Origin: CAZQVA01 sp964596685
GTDB lineage: Bacteria > Chlamydiota > Chlamydiia > Chlamydiales > VFKH01
Assembly (NCBI GenBank): GCA_964596685.1
Contig: CAZQVA010000018.1
Coordinates: 1-44,252, forward strand
DNA length: 44,252 nucleotides
Reading direction: 5' to 3'
Both the position numbers and the translations under genes were made by a program. A model generated the notes under the pieces. That model was not told the DNA's origin. It saw only the letters and a list, made by a program, of their open reading frames with translations, and ran no database searches. Shown piece by piece: positions 1-7,896 of this stretch (positions within the stretch are counted from its first letter, which is position 1; each line of letters starts with the position of its first letter).

Positions 1-91
1 AGAATTAATGGGGGCTGGAGTGGGTATTAGAAGAATGTGAGTCCCTAGTTTTTTCATCCTTCCTAACACTTTGAATTACACCCAGATTTAA

Positions 92-112
92 CTGGACTTT
101 AGACAAAATCTA
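92..112 (+). repeat. Solo copy of a terminal-repeat motif
   Basis: The stretch beginning CTGGACTTTAGACAAAATCT matches the first 21 bases of the inverted-repeat ends of the foldback element at 17569-17732. A third partial copy lies at 15443-15459. Similarity stops after 21 bases, so this is a remnant end or a shared motif, 24 bp before the first gene. Confidence 0.6.
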
Positions 113-135
113 GTAATTTGCCCTACATTGGATAA

Positions 136-1038
136 ATGATAGCGCTCTACAAAAATTTTTTTCTTCTCTTCCTAGTGACAGCCATTGCGTCATGCTTTGG
201 ACAAGACAATTGCCTCTTTGAACAGCGATTTGCCAACCCCTTAATCGACACGCTACGCATTGAAGCGGAACTGGGGAGAATTGTTGTGCGCCCCTCTCCT
301 AACAATGAGCTCTATCTCCGTGTGATGGCGAATGTGGCTGCAGCTAAATGCATGCGAGTGCACTGTTATAAACGCGAGAGCAGAATCATTCTCGCAGCTC
401 AACCGCGCTATAAAAGCTCGCTCAAATGGGCTTTTGACATGCATTTAAGCTATGAAATCCTTCTGCCAAAGCAGTTGAACTTACAGATTTGTAGTGAAGC
501 CGCACATATTGATGTCGCCAATATCAATAGTAGTATATCTATCAAGTCAACAGGAGGTGATCTTACTATAGGGCACTCCTGCGGACTACTCAGTCTCGAT
601 ATTACTGGAGGCAATCTTGTCCTTGATCACTTCTATGGTCCGTGTCGAATCCAAAGTTCAGGATGTAATTTAGGAATCACAGCCTTTGAAGGCACCTTTC
701 AAGCGGCTTTACAGGGGTGCAACTTAGCACTAGAAGCTGCCAACACGCCTATTGAAGTACTCCTTTGGGGAGGCGATATCGAATTAGATTATTTTGGAGA
801 AAATCGAGGGATTTTTTTACAGACAACGGGAGGCAATATCCTGGCGCATGTGCCTTCTCAAATCAAGGCCAACCTACAATGTTTCTCGCAAATTAGCCGC
901 GTAGAATGTCAAATCCCCACCACCTGCGTCAAAGCATCCACTAAACATCAATTAGTGGCTGAGCTTGGTCACGGAGGAGCCCCTTTTACTTGTCAATCGC
1001 GCGATGGAGGGATTGTCATCACGCCTCTGGTTGAATGA
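136..1038 (+). CDS. Predicted lipoprotein with DUF4097-like beta-repeat region
   Basis: 300 aa. The first 19 residues form a basic-hydrophobic signal sequence ending in a lipobox-like Ile-Ala-Ser before Cys20, so a lipid-anchored surface or periplasmic protein is likely. The rest is beta-rich with repeated short segments of the type S-T-G-G-D-L and T-G-G-N-L (about residues 137-235), resembling the DUF4097/DUF4098 putative adhesin family, whose strands stack into a helix. There is no catalytic motif. The ATG follows a weak GGA-containing leader. Its last 20 bp overlap the 3' end of the convergent carbonic anhydrase gene. Function unknown; the family assignment rests on pattern only. Confidence 0.6.
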   Translation: MIALYKNFFLLFLVTAIASCFGQDNCLFEQRFANPLIDTLRIEAELGRIVVRPSPNNELYLRVMANVAAAKCMRVHCYKRESRIILAAQPRYKSSLKWAFDMHLSYEILLPKQLNLQICSEAAHIDVANINSSISIKSTGGDLTIGHSCGLLSLDITGGNLVLDHFYGPCRIQSSGCNLGITAFEGTFQAALQGCNLALEAANTPIEVLLWGGDIELDYFGENRGIFLQTTGGNILAHVPSQIKANLQCFSQISRVECQIPTTCVKASTKHQLVAELGHGGAPFTCQSRDGGIVITPLVE

Positions 1039-1675
1039 TATGCTTACATGTCGTCGGCCAATGCACCCATTTTACTTTGCCCGTGGCCAGCGAATAATAC
1101 CCGCCAATAATGACAGCTTCGCCATGACTGAGCAAAGGTGCGATTGTTTTCGAGCGACATAATTGCTCTGCAACGGCTTCTACATTAAGCTCAATGGCTT
1201 TTTCTAGTTGATCTTTAGCGACGCCCTCAATTGCGGGAGCGATTTTTTCAACAATTGGCTCAATCAATGCATCTGCCTTATGTTGCAATACGGCATCGAC
1301 GGCACCACAGTTTTGATGCCCCAAGACCACAATGACGGATGCCCCCAGCTCTTTGAGAGCATAGGCGATGCTTGCTTCTTCCAAAGGGCCCGCCACATTC
1401 CCCGCAACGCGCACAACAAAGATATCGCCCAACCCTTGATCAAAGAGAAGTTCCGGAGGCACGCGCGAGTCGGAACACCCAATAATCACTGCAAAAGGAT
1501 TTTGGTTGCTAATGATCTCCTGACGACGTACCTGTGTGCGATCAGTTTGATTTGCCTGATCTGCCGCAAAGCGGGAATTACCATCAACAAGTCTTTTGAC
1601 AGCTTCTTGTGGAGGTACAGCATGTAATGTCATCGCAAAAAGACAAGCGGCTATTAGAAAATTTTTCGGGCGCAT
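1019..1675 (-). CDS. Secreted beta-class carbonic anhydrase
   Basis: 218 aa from the chosen ATG at 1675, which sits behind an AAGGAAGAG ribosome-binding site; an upstream in-frame extension to 1738 overlaps the small gene before it and lacks support. Beta-carbonic anhydrases hydrate CO2 to bicarbonate with a zinc ion. The zinc ligands and Asp-Arg pair are visible: Cys67 and Asp69-x-Arg71 in CSDSR, then His120-x-x-Cys123. Residues 1-19 form a signal peptide ending near His-Ala, so the enzyme probably acts outside the cytoplasm. It is the third gene of a minus-strand unit after rnhB and a 38-aa gene, starting one base past the small gene's stop codon. Confidence 0.9.
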   Translation of the reverse strand: MRPKNFLIAACLFAMTLHAVPPQEAVKRLVDGNSRFAADQANQTDRTQVRRQEIISNQNPFAVIIGCSDSRVPPELLFDQGLGDIFVVRVAGNVAGPLEEASIAYALKELGASVIVVLGHQNCGAVDAVLQHKADALIEPIVEKIAPAIEGVAKDQLEKAIELNVEAVAEQLCRSKTIAPLLSHGEAVIIGGYYSLATGKVKWVHWPTTCKHIIQPEA

Positions 1676-1676
1676 T

Positions 1677-1793
1677 TTAAATCTCTTCCTTGATGTAATT
1701 TTCGATTTTTTCAATCCTCTGTCCAATCCCAGCAGCATGCACGCGTTTTAATTGCTTGGCTTCAAGCTTTTTCTTCTCTTTTTTTTCTGTCAT
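1677..1793 (-). CDS. Small basic/acidic coiled protein, 38 aa, unknown function
   Basis: The ATG overlaps the rnhB stop (ATGA at 1790-1793) and is preceded five bases upstream by AGGAGGAAGG, the strongest ribosome-binding site in this unit. The frame stays open for 38 codons and its TAA ends one base before the carbonic anhydrase ATG. The product is almost all charged and helical: Lys-Glu-rich at the start (MTEKKEKKKLEAKQ), then a Gly-Ile-Gly turn at 22-24, then a second charged helix. The tight coupling on both sides argues for real translation. No family recognised; it could instead be a coupling leader peptide. Confidence 0.6.
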   Translation of the reverse strand: MTEKKEKKKLEAKQLKRVHAAGIGQRIEKIENYIKEEI

Positions 1794-2398
1794 ACCTTCC
1801 TCCTTTTAAAAAATGATTTGCGATGAATAGGGGTAAGCCCTAAACGCTCTATGGCCTCATAATGTGCGACTGTAGGATAGCCTTTATGTCTTTCAAAACC
1901 ATAACCTGGAAAAGTGATTCCATATTCATGCAGTAAACGATCCCTCTCCACTTTAGCCAATATAGAAGCTGCTCCAATCGAAAGGCTCCTCTGATCCCCT
2001 TTAACAATGCATTCAACGGGCGAAAAATCGCCTTTAAAGCGATTTCCATCAACTAAAAGAGCCTGTGGTCTTATCTTTAACTGCTGCCATGCGCGATTCA
2101 TAGCTAAAAAAGTTGCCTGCAGAATGTTGATATCATCGATCTCTTCGTGCGAGGCACTAGCAATAGCCCAGGCAAGCGCTTGCTCTTTAATCACGCGATC
2201 AAGTGTTGTGCGCTCCTTTTCAGAAAGTCGCTTAGAATCATCTATGCCGGGAATCGGCTCCTTTAATATGACAGCCGCTGCCACGACGGGACCCGCCAGC
2301 GGCCCTCTTCCTGCTTCATCAATTCCCGCTACATAAATTAACCCTTTTTGATGGAAATGTGTCTCAAATTCCCACCTTTCGTTATAATCGTTAGCCAT
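1790..2398 (-). CDS. rnhB: Ribonuclease HII
   Basis: 202 aa, normal length for the family. RNase HII removes RNA from RNA-DNA hybrids and misincorporated ribonucleotides from DNA. The G-I-D-E-A-G-R-G-P-L-A-G-P motif gives Asp27 and Glu28; Asp117 (VDGN) and Asp135 (GDQRS) complete the DEDD metal site, with spacing close to E. coli RnhB. The DDSK motif follows at 53-56. The only usable ATG is at 2398, and its CAT complement shares bases with the ATG of the divergent methyltransferase gene, so both start codons lie in one CATG. It leads the unit rnhB / small protein / carbonic anhydrase. Confidence 0.95.
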   Translation of the reverse strand: MANDYNERWEFETHFHQKGLIYVAGIDEAGRGPLAGPVVAAAVILKEPIPGIDDSKRLSEKERTTLDRVIKEQALAWAIASASHEEIDDINILQATFLAMNRAWQQLKIRPQALLVDGNRFKGDFSPVECIVKGDQRSLSIGAASILAKVERDRLLHEYGITFPGYGFERHKGYPTVAHYEAIERLGLTPIHRKSFFKRRKV

Positions 2399-2984
2399 GT
2401 CGCGCTCTTCTTTTCCTCTCTTCCATTCCCATCTCGATCTTGCTCACCACTTTTTTAGACAAGTTCTACGAACCCATGCAATCGCCATTGATGCTACATG
2501 TGGCAATGGGCACGACACCCTTTTTTTGGCAGAGCATCTCATCCCTCTTCATGGGCAACTCATCGCCATCGATATTCAACAAGATGCGATTGATTCCGCC
2601 AAAATGCGCTGCGGCATGCTAAGCCCATCGATTGAATGGCACTGTCAGTGTCATGCGCACTTTCCTCCTTCCATTAAGAGAGAAAGCGTGTCACTCATTG
2701 TTTATAATTTAGGGTATTTGCCGGGAAAAGACAAGTTGTTCACCACATGCAAGGCAACAACCTTAAAAAGTGTAGAAAATGCCTTGCATCTTATCGCGCC
2801 AGGAGGCCTCATCAGCATCACCTGCTATCCAGGACACGATGAAGGGGCTATTGAAGAGGCCTCTCTCCTCGCATGGACAAAAAATTTGCCACCGCAAAAA
2901 TGGTCTTGTAACCATATACGGTGGCAAAATCGCAATAACAGCCCATCCTTATTGCTCATTCAACGCGAACTAGTCGGAAGTTGA
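2397..2984 (+). CDS. mnmM: MnmM (YtqB)-like tRNA wobble-uridine methyltransferase
   Basis: 195 aa class I SAM-dependent methyltransferase of the YtqB family, formerly called rRNA methylase. Motif I is IDATCGNGHDT (31-41), an acidic strand IAID follows at 56-59, and the family motif NLGYLPG (104-110) and CYPGHDEG (143-150) are present. Members called MnmM methylate the 5-aminomethyl group of wobble uridine in certain tRNAs; the exact substrate here is inferred. An in-frame TAA at 2385 forces the start to lie at or very near 2397. No Shine-Dalgarno sequence is visible, and the upstream region is rnhB coding sequence. Its 3' end overlaps the next, convergent gene by 15 bp. Confidence 0.85.
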   Translation: MSRSSFPLFHSHLDLAHHFFRQVLRTHAIAIDATCGNGHDTLFLAEHLIPLHGQLIAIDIQQDAIDSAKMRCGMLSPSIEWHCQCHAHFPPSIKRESVSLIVYNLGYLPGKDKLFTTCKATTLKSVENALHLIAPGGLISITCYPGHDEGAIEEASLLAWTKNLPPQKWSCNHIRWQNRNNSPSLLLIQRELVGS

Positions 2985-4265
2985 ACGCCACAACCTTGCC
3001 CTAACTACAGTATCAGGGGAAGCAGTTTCTGCTTCAAAGAGTGCCTGCACTTGCTTATACCAATCGAGTGGTGTATTTTTGCCTGTTTTAGCCATATAAC
3101 CATCAATCTGAGAAGCAACTCGTGAATCTTTTTCTACCGCACTGGCAGTATGTCCAATGATCAATGGGGGAATACGGTGAGGGTTTTTTTCTTCCCAAAG
3201 GCGAATATTGTTAATGGTTGTTGGACCATCCTGCACTGGCATATCAAAATCCATCACCACTAAATCAAAGGGCCCTTCATGTTTGATCATCTCTTCTGCA
3301 ATTTTACCATTAACCGCTGTCTCGACCTGCCAATTTTTTAATTTAAAGAGGCGCTCTAATAGTTTTAATGCCATCGGTGTATCATCAACTAAGAGAATTC
3401 GCCTTGGAACACTGCTCAAAAGTTCTTTATAATCGTCCAAGGTTAACTCTTGAGGGCTACATACTTCACTATCAAAAGCAAGACTAATTTCTAATCGATG
3501 ATGCCCTGGAATATATTGTATTTGTGCGCCTAATTCTTTAAGAGCTGCCATCGCTGCTGTGGGTCCAATGCCCAAAGGATTGAAAAGGGGGTAGGAGACA
3601 TTCAGCGGAAGACCTTCTGGAGTCGGGTGAATGTTAAAAATATGCATCCATTGCTCCTTAGTGACAGTTTGCCCCTCTCCACTAATAACAATGAGTAATT
3701 CGTTATCAATCTGTCCTACATTGAAGTGACATGTGGAAAATAGACACAGATGTCCATCAAAGAGATGTGAAAAAATCATCCTCAAGGCCTTTTCATCCCC
3801 GACCACACGAGATGGAATCAGTGGCTCTGAGCTAAATTGATACGTAATGCGAGCTCTCTTATCTTCAGCAAGCGAGTTAAGCGTTTCTTCTATAAGCTGA
3901 GGAATAGAAAATGTTGTCTTTTGGCGCAATAATCCCGAAGCGCGTCCCATTTGTGCATATTGTGCAACAGTTGATACGTGGGTTTCTAAAATATTAAGAG
4001 CACTCTCCATCGTGCTAACAATGCCCTTGTTTTCAGGAGATTGTTTCAAGGAGGCAATTTGAGCACGTAGGACAGCCAATTGGTTACCACACACATCAGA
4101 AGTCATGTGACCAAAGAACTCTAAACATTGCTCCCAAATACGTGCAATTTTTATATTCGCTGTCAAATCGCTTCTTAATGGATCTGTGCGTCTTCTTCCC
4201 CTCACAAACTCTGGATCTTGTAGTTGCCCTGAAAGTCCCGACACTATAGAAGAAAGTGATGACAT
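2970..4265 (-). CDS. Degenerate hybrid histidine kinase with intact receiver domain
   Basis: 431 aa, soluble, no membrane segments. Residues about 45-110 look like a dimerisation helix pair with His53 in the H-box position (GHMTSD rather than the usual S-H-E-L). Residues 150-265 resemble a GHKL ATPase, but the N-box asparagine is missing (SHLFDGHL) and the glycine boxes are weak, so ATP binding is doubtful. Residues 288-410 are a complete receiver domain: Asp294-Asp295, phospho-acceptor Asp339 in VVMDFDMP, Thr373 and Lys393. It therefore reads as a signalling protein that may have lost kinase activity or receives phosphate from a partner. The gene is transcribed divergently from the ULP-like protease gene. 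Confidence 0.75.
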   Translation of the reverse strand: MSSLSSIVSGLSGQLQDPEFVRGRRRTDPLRSDLTANIKIARIWEQCLEFFGHMTSDVCGNQLAVLRAQIASLKQSPENKGIVSTMESALNILETHVSTVAQYAQMGRASGLLRQKTTFSIPQLIEETLNSLAEDKRARITYQFSSEPLIPSRVVGDEKALRMIFSHLFDGHLCLFSTCHFNVGQIDNELLIVISGEGQTVTKEQWMHIFNIHPTPEGLPLNVSYPLFNPLGIGPTAAMAALKELGAQIQYIPGHHRLEISLAFDSEVCSPQELTLDDYKELLSSVPRRILLVDDTPMALKLLERLFKLKNWQVETAVNGKIAEEMIKHEGPFDLVVMDFDMPVQDGPTTINNIRLWEEKNPHRIPPLIIGHTASAVEKDSRVASQIDGYMAKTGKNTPLDWYKQVQALFEAETASPDTVVRARLWRSTSD

Positions 4266-4363
4266 AAATCCCCTAAAAAATGATGCTATCTATTATAGAT
4301 TATATAAGAAATTGCACTTGAGTGAAACAAAATATTTTTTTAATTTAAATATATTTTTATAGT
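4266..4363. promoter_or_regulatory. AT-rich divergent promoter region
   Basis: This 98-bp spacer separates two divergent genes and is strongly AT-rich. On the minus strand a TATAAT-like hexamer occurs in the tract ATATAATCTATAATAG, suitable as a -10 box for the receiver-domain gene. On the plus strand TTGCAC and TTGAGT lie upstream of an A/T run leading to the ATG at 4364, which lacks a clear Shine-Dalgarno sequence. Exact hexamers are guesses. Confidence 0.4.
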
Positions 4364-5974
4364 ATGTCACATATACCAGCTAACCGACTCTCTCAACATG
4401 GCGCTTATATAGAAGAACTTCCTGATGCTGCTCCTATTGATGCTTCGGGTTCTTCAGCTCCTGTTTCCACACCTCCTCCTGTGGATCCTGAGCTCCCCCC
4501 CGTTACTAACGAAATTGCACTTACAACGACGCCACAGCAGAGCGCACCTTCTGATATCTACAGTGACGACAAAGTATGTAAAATTTGTTTACGTGGCAAA
4601 TGGTATGATATTGAACTCAAGAGCGACGGGCAGCGCTGCCCCTTAAATAAGCTACCGCAGAGTGAACGCGACCACTTTTTACGCCAGTTGCGCTCCTCTA
4701 TTCTAGATACGGCACCTCGCTCCGATTTTTCAGACATTCCCTCCATGGAGCTGATTCTCAATAATAACACCAAGAAACTGATTACCACATCGACAAATAA
4801 GGCAACGCAAGAATACGCTTTTAAAGATCAGACATTAGATACTCTATGCAAGCACATTAACGAAGCTCTTGAATCCTATTATGTCAAAGCCAGTCCTCCA
4901 TGTCGCACACTGAAGGGTTCTTCAAGCGGCGGAGCAGCTGCAAGCTACCTTTTGCATGCCCTTGCAGGCGATATTGCTCGTCAAAACAAAGACCTTGCAT
5001 CTCCGATAAAGGAGGCTCTTGAATACCTTCCGCGAGGCTCTCATGCCACTCAAGTGCCGATTGTTTCAGAAAATCAGTCTCCCGAGGCCGTGCTCCTTAG
5101 GTTTGCAAATAAAAGACCTTCTACTAGTGATTCCCCTGGATTTCATTCTCGAAATGGTCCCCAAGCACCTGAATTCTATACAAAAGGCAACTACACCTAT
5201 CCTCCCGTCGCTGTTGTAGAACGAGTCAGTGCCACTGAGTGGATTACCTACATTCAGGAGGCTGGTCAATGGTGGAAATGTACACCCGATTCTGTAGAAA
5301 AATCCCCTTCTTTACCCCCTAAGAGCGACAAATGCACTTGGTACTACAGAAAAAGTCAACTCTCCCCCCAAGAAACTAATAAATTCAAGTCCATCAAAAA
5401 CCTACATTCGACAAGTAAGCGTCCTACAGACAAATGGCTAGACCATACGCTCATGTCAGATTTTACCAAACATATTGATGGAATTACCCCTCTTTTGGCA
5501 TCAGATACAACCACACATAAGTGGGATAGTGCTGATGACAAAGAAAAACTTCTTACAGCTATTAAAAATGCCCCTCAAGGGCGTTATGCGATCCCTTTTA
5601 ATATTAATAAGCACTGGGAGGGAATGATCCTTGATAAGAGCAATCCCGATGCACCCAAAATAGAGTTTTTTAACTCAACAGGTCGAATTCCTTCAGGACT
5701 GCAAGACAGGTTAAGTAATGAGGCCGGTGTCAAAGAATTCACTTCCGTCCTTCCTGAAGATAATGGATGGCAAAATGACGGTTGGCGCTGTGGCCATTAT
5801 GTCTTGCATTTTTTCGATGAACGGTTGAAAAAAAACACTTCTTTAGACACTTTTAAAGCTCAAACATCACCAGAAGCTAAAAAAAAGGTGAGGCAATTTC
5901 ATAGTGAACTGCGCGATCGCTACACACCTTTTACAGAAAATGGTGGATTTAAAAATCCAGCTAGGAGTCTCTGA
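4364..5974 (+). CDS. ULP1/C48-like cysteine protease, putative effector
   Basis: 536 aa. The C-terminal third (about 355-495) has the layout of a ubiquitin-like-protein protease: an entry motif KWLDHTLMSDF (357-367), catalytic His417 in HWEGMIL, Asn437 in EFFNST in the Asp/Asn position, Gln470 in the oxyanion position, and Cys476 in RCGHYVLHF. Such enzymes cleave SUMO, NEDD8 or ubiquitin from host proteins; chlamydiae deliver relatives such as ChlaDub. Residues 20-65 are Pro/Ser/Thr-rich and disordered. There is no Sec signal; type III export is inferred. A run of seven C at 4495-4501 lies in the proline-rich part. The stop overlaps the ATG of the next gene (TGATG). Confidence 0.8.
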   Translation: MSHIPANRLSQHGAYIEELPDAAPIDASGSSAPVSTPPPVDPELPPVTNEIALTTTPQQSAPSDIYSDDKVCKICLRGKWYDIELKSDGQRCPLNKLPQSERDHFLRQLRSSILDTAPRSDFSDIPSMELILNNNTKKLITTSTNKATQEYAFKDQTLDTLCKHINEALESYYVKASPPCRTLKGSSSGGAAASYLLHALAGDIARQNKDLASPIKEALEYLPRGSHATQVPIVSENQSPEAVLLRFANKRPSTSDSPGFHSRNGPQAPEFYTKGNYTYPPVAVVERVSATEWITYIQEAGQWWKCTPDSVEKSPSLPPKSDKCTWYYRKSQLSPQETNKFKSIKNLHSTSKRPTDKWLDHTLMSDFTKHIDGITPLLASDTTTHKWDSADDKEKLLTAIKNAPQGRYAIPFNINKHWEGMILDKSNPDAPKIEFFNSTGRIPSGLQDRLSNEAGVKEFTSVLPEDNGWQNDGWRCGHYVLHFFDERLKKNTSLDTFKAQTSPEAKKKVRQFHSELRDRYTPFTENGGFKNPARSL

Positions 5975-6687
5975 TGAAAAAATACACCCTTCTATGCCTA
6001 TCGCTAGCATTAGGTGGTGCACTGTCTGCACTCAATTTTGAAAAACTGCCTAATCTTGACCTGCCACCTGCTGGTGACTACCAACAATTGCATGGCGATG
6101 CCTATCAATTAATCGAGCGCGGTTATAGTGTAGAAAATGCTATTTATACCAGTTTTTCTCATTCCCCCAATGCCGCTTTTCGCAAAGTACAGCGTTTGAC
6201 AACAGCCGCTGTGCGTTATTTGACCAGTGCGCCTCAAGATGACGAATTGAACCTCGAAATCAATTCCGCACTCGCTATATTGACACCGCAGGAGCGCTAT
6301 CAACTAGAACAAATCTATTGCTTTCCTAAACGCTACCTTGCCCCTTATTCTACATGCAGTGTTATCGATCGCTTTGCTAGATTCTACGCACATTATCTGG
6401 GTCAGCGTCAAGGAGTAAAAGAGCGCCTAGAACGCTACTACACGACGGGAACATGGCTTTCTTCCATTCCCAAAAATACAGCTTATAGAACCAACAATGT
6501 CGCTCGTTACTTCTGGTTGTCTTTTAAAACTATTCTGTCAAATCCTGCAGTTGCTGCACAGGAGTTACTTGCCCATCCAGAAGATAATCCAGGCAGAAAG
6601 ATTCTGATTGAAACCTTAAGATCGCGCGCATGGAAACGCACACCGAATCTTATTCAAATCGATTTTTACAATGAGTATCTTGATTAA
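5974..6687 (+). CDS. Secreted protein of unknown function coupled to the ULP-like protease
   Basis: 237 aa. Residues 1-19 are a clear Sec signal peptide (two Lys, then a hydrophobic core, cleavage near ALSA). The mature part is helical with many Tyr and Arg; Cys at about 115 and 128 (IYCFP and STCSV) could form a disulfide. No known family or catalytic motif recognised. The ATG overlaps the protease stop by one base (TGATG) and has AGGAG nine bases upstream, so the two genes are translated together. A role as partner or envelope component of the protease is possible but unsupported by motif. An 84-bp gap follows before pcnB. Confidence 0.7.
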   Translation: MKKYTLLCLSLALGGALSALNFEKLPNLDLPPAGDYQQLHGDAYQLIERGYSVENAIYTSFSHSPNAAFRKVQRLTTAAVRYLTSAPQDDELNLEINSALAILTPQERYQLEQIYCFPKRYLAPYSTCSVIDRFARFYAHYLGQRQGVKERLERYYTTGTWLSSIPKNTAYRTNNVARYFWLSFKTILSNPAVAAQELLAHPEDNPGRKILIETLRSRAWKRTPNLIQIDFYNEYLD

Positions 6688-6771
6688 AAAGGAAAAACTG
6701 TCGCACCAACGACTTGATGGTATATAAAAAGAGGGCAAACATGCTAATCTGTAGGAGAATTCTTACGTAAC

Positions 6772-7896
6772 TTGAAATTTGCTGTGAACCCAGAGACATT
6801 CTCCTCCCATCAACATCCTATACGCCCCGAAAAAATTGATAAGGATGCCTTGTATGCCTTACGCAAAATGCAACGCGCGGGCTTTGCAACCTATCTCGTC
6901 GGTGGTAGTGTCCGAGATCTACTCTTGGGACGGCAGCCTAAAGACTTCGACATCTCTACGTCTGCGCGTCCAGAAGAAATTCGCAGACTGTTCTCTAATT
7001 GCTTTCTCATTGGCAGACGCTTCCGCCTAGCCCACTTGCATTTTGGAAAGAAGATTTTTGAAGTATCGACTTTTCGAGCGGGAGATACTGAACAGGAACA
7101 TCTCGTTACTCATGACAATACATGGGGCTCTCCAGAGGAGGATGCCTATCGGCGCGATTTCACCATCAACGGCCTGTTCTATGACCCCTCGCACAACCAT
7201 ATCATTGATTATGTCGGTGGATGGAAAGATCTCAACCGAAATCTACTGCGCACGATTGGGAAACCTGTTGCACGTTTTAAGCAAGACCCCGTTCGCATGA
7301 TTCGCGCTCTAAAATTTCAAGCCAGACTAGGTATGGAACTTGATCAAGAGACAAACGATGCGATCGATGAGTGTCGCTTGGAACTTGCAAAAAGTTCTTC
7401 AGCGCGACTCCTTGAAGAACTCCTGCGCATGATGGAATCGGGAAGTTCCTCCCCCTTCTTCTCTCTTTTAATTGAACGTCAATTTTTCCCTTTGCTTTTA
7501 CCATCCCTACAGCGCCATATCAAAACACATCAACCGCAATTTCTCGCCTGCTTACGTTCTGCAGACCTCTTTACCGCGCATGAAAAAAAGGGGCATCCTG
7601 ATCGAGGCGTTCTACTCGCGAATTTCCTCTTTGCCTTTCTTCCTAAATCGGCCACAGAACAACACGTTTCTGCCATGTTAGACAAACTCCTCCATAAGGA
7701 CACTGTCGGATGGACGCGCAAGATCGCGACGGGAGCTCATCAGGTGCTGAGGGATTATCTTAAAATCACCAATAGCAAACGCCCCAAAAATGCACCGGGT
7801 TATGAAGGTCACTGTCTTCTGCAATTTTTAAAGATGCGTGCTATCGAGACCCCAAAGGCGGCGGACCTTTTACAGGACCTACACCCCAATGGATGA
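6772..7896 (+). CDS. pcnB: Poly(A) polymerase / tRNA nucleotidyltransferase family protein
   Basis: 374 aa. Class II nucleotidyltransferase that adds A residues (or CCA) to RNA 3' ends. GGSVRDLLLG (44-53) and the metal-binding DFD at 58-60 mark the active site, and LIGRRFRLAH (79-88) is the signature that separates bacterial poly(A) polymerase I from CCA enzymes, so PcnB is preferred. The later RDFTINGL motif matches both. The start is TTG at 6772; there is no in-frame ATG and a stop lies upstream at 6745. GTAGGAG is visible but rather far (14-15 bases). It is the first gene of a five-gene overlapping unit; its 3' end overlaps the glycosyltransferase by 8 bp. Confidence 0.9.
   Translation: MKFAVNPETFSSHQHPIRPEKIDKDALYALRKMQRAGFATYLVGGSVRDLLLGRQPKDFDISTSARPEEIRRLFSNCFLIGRRFRLAHLHFGKKIFEVSTFRAGDTEQEHLVTHDNTWGSPEEDAYRRDFTINGLFYDPSHNHIIDYVGGWKDLNRNLLRTIGKPVARFKQDPVRMIRALKFQARLGMELDQETNDAIDECRLELAKSSSARLLEELLRMMESGSSSPFFSLLIERQFFPLLLPSLQRHIKTHQPQFLACLRSADLFTAHEKKGHPDRGVLLANFLFAFLPKSATEQHVSAMLDKLLHKDTVGWTRKIATGAHQVLRDYLKITNSKRPKNAPGYEGHCLLQFLKMRAIETPKAADLLQDLHPNG

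Noticed and set aside
92..113. Repeat motif read as a coding tail W-T-L-D-K-I-stop
   Set aside because: Upstream frames are closed by stops within a few codons at each copy, so the motif is better explained as a terminal inverted repeat.
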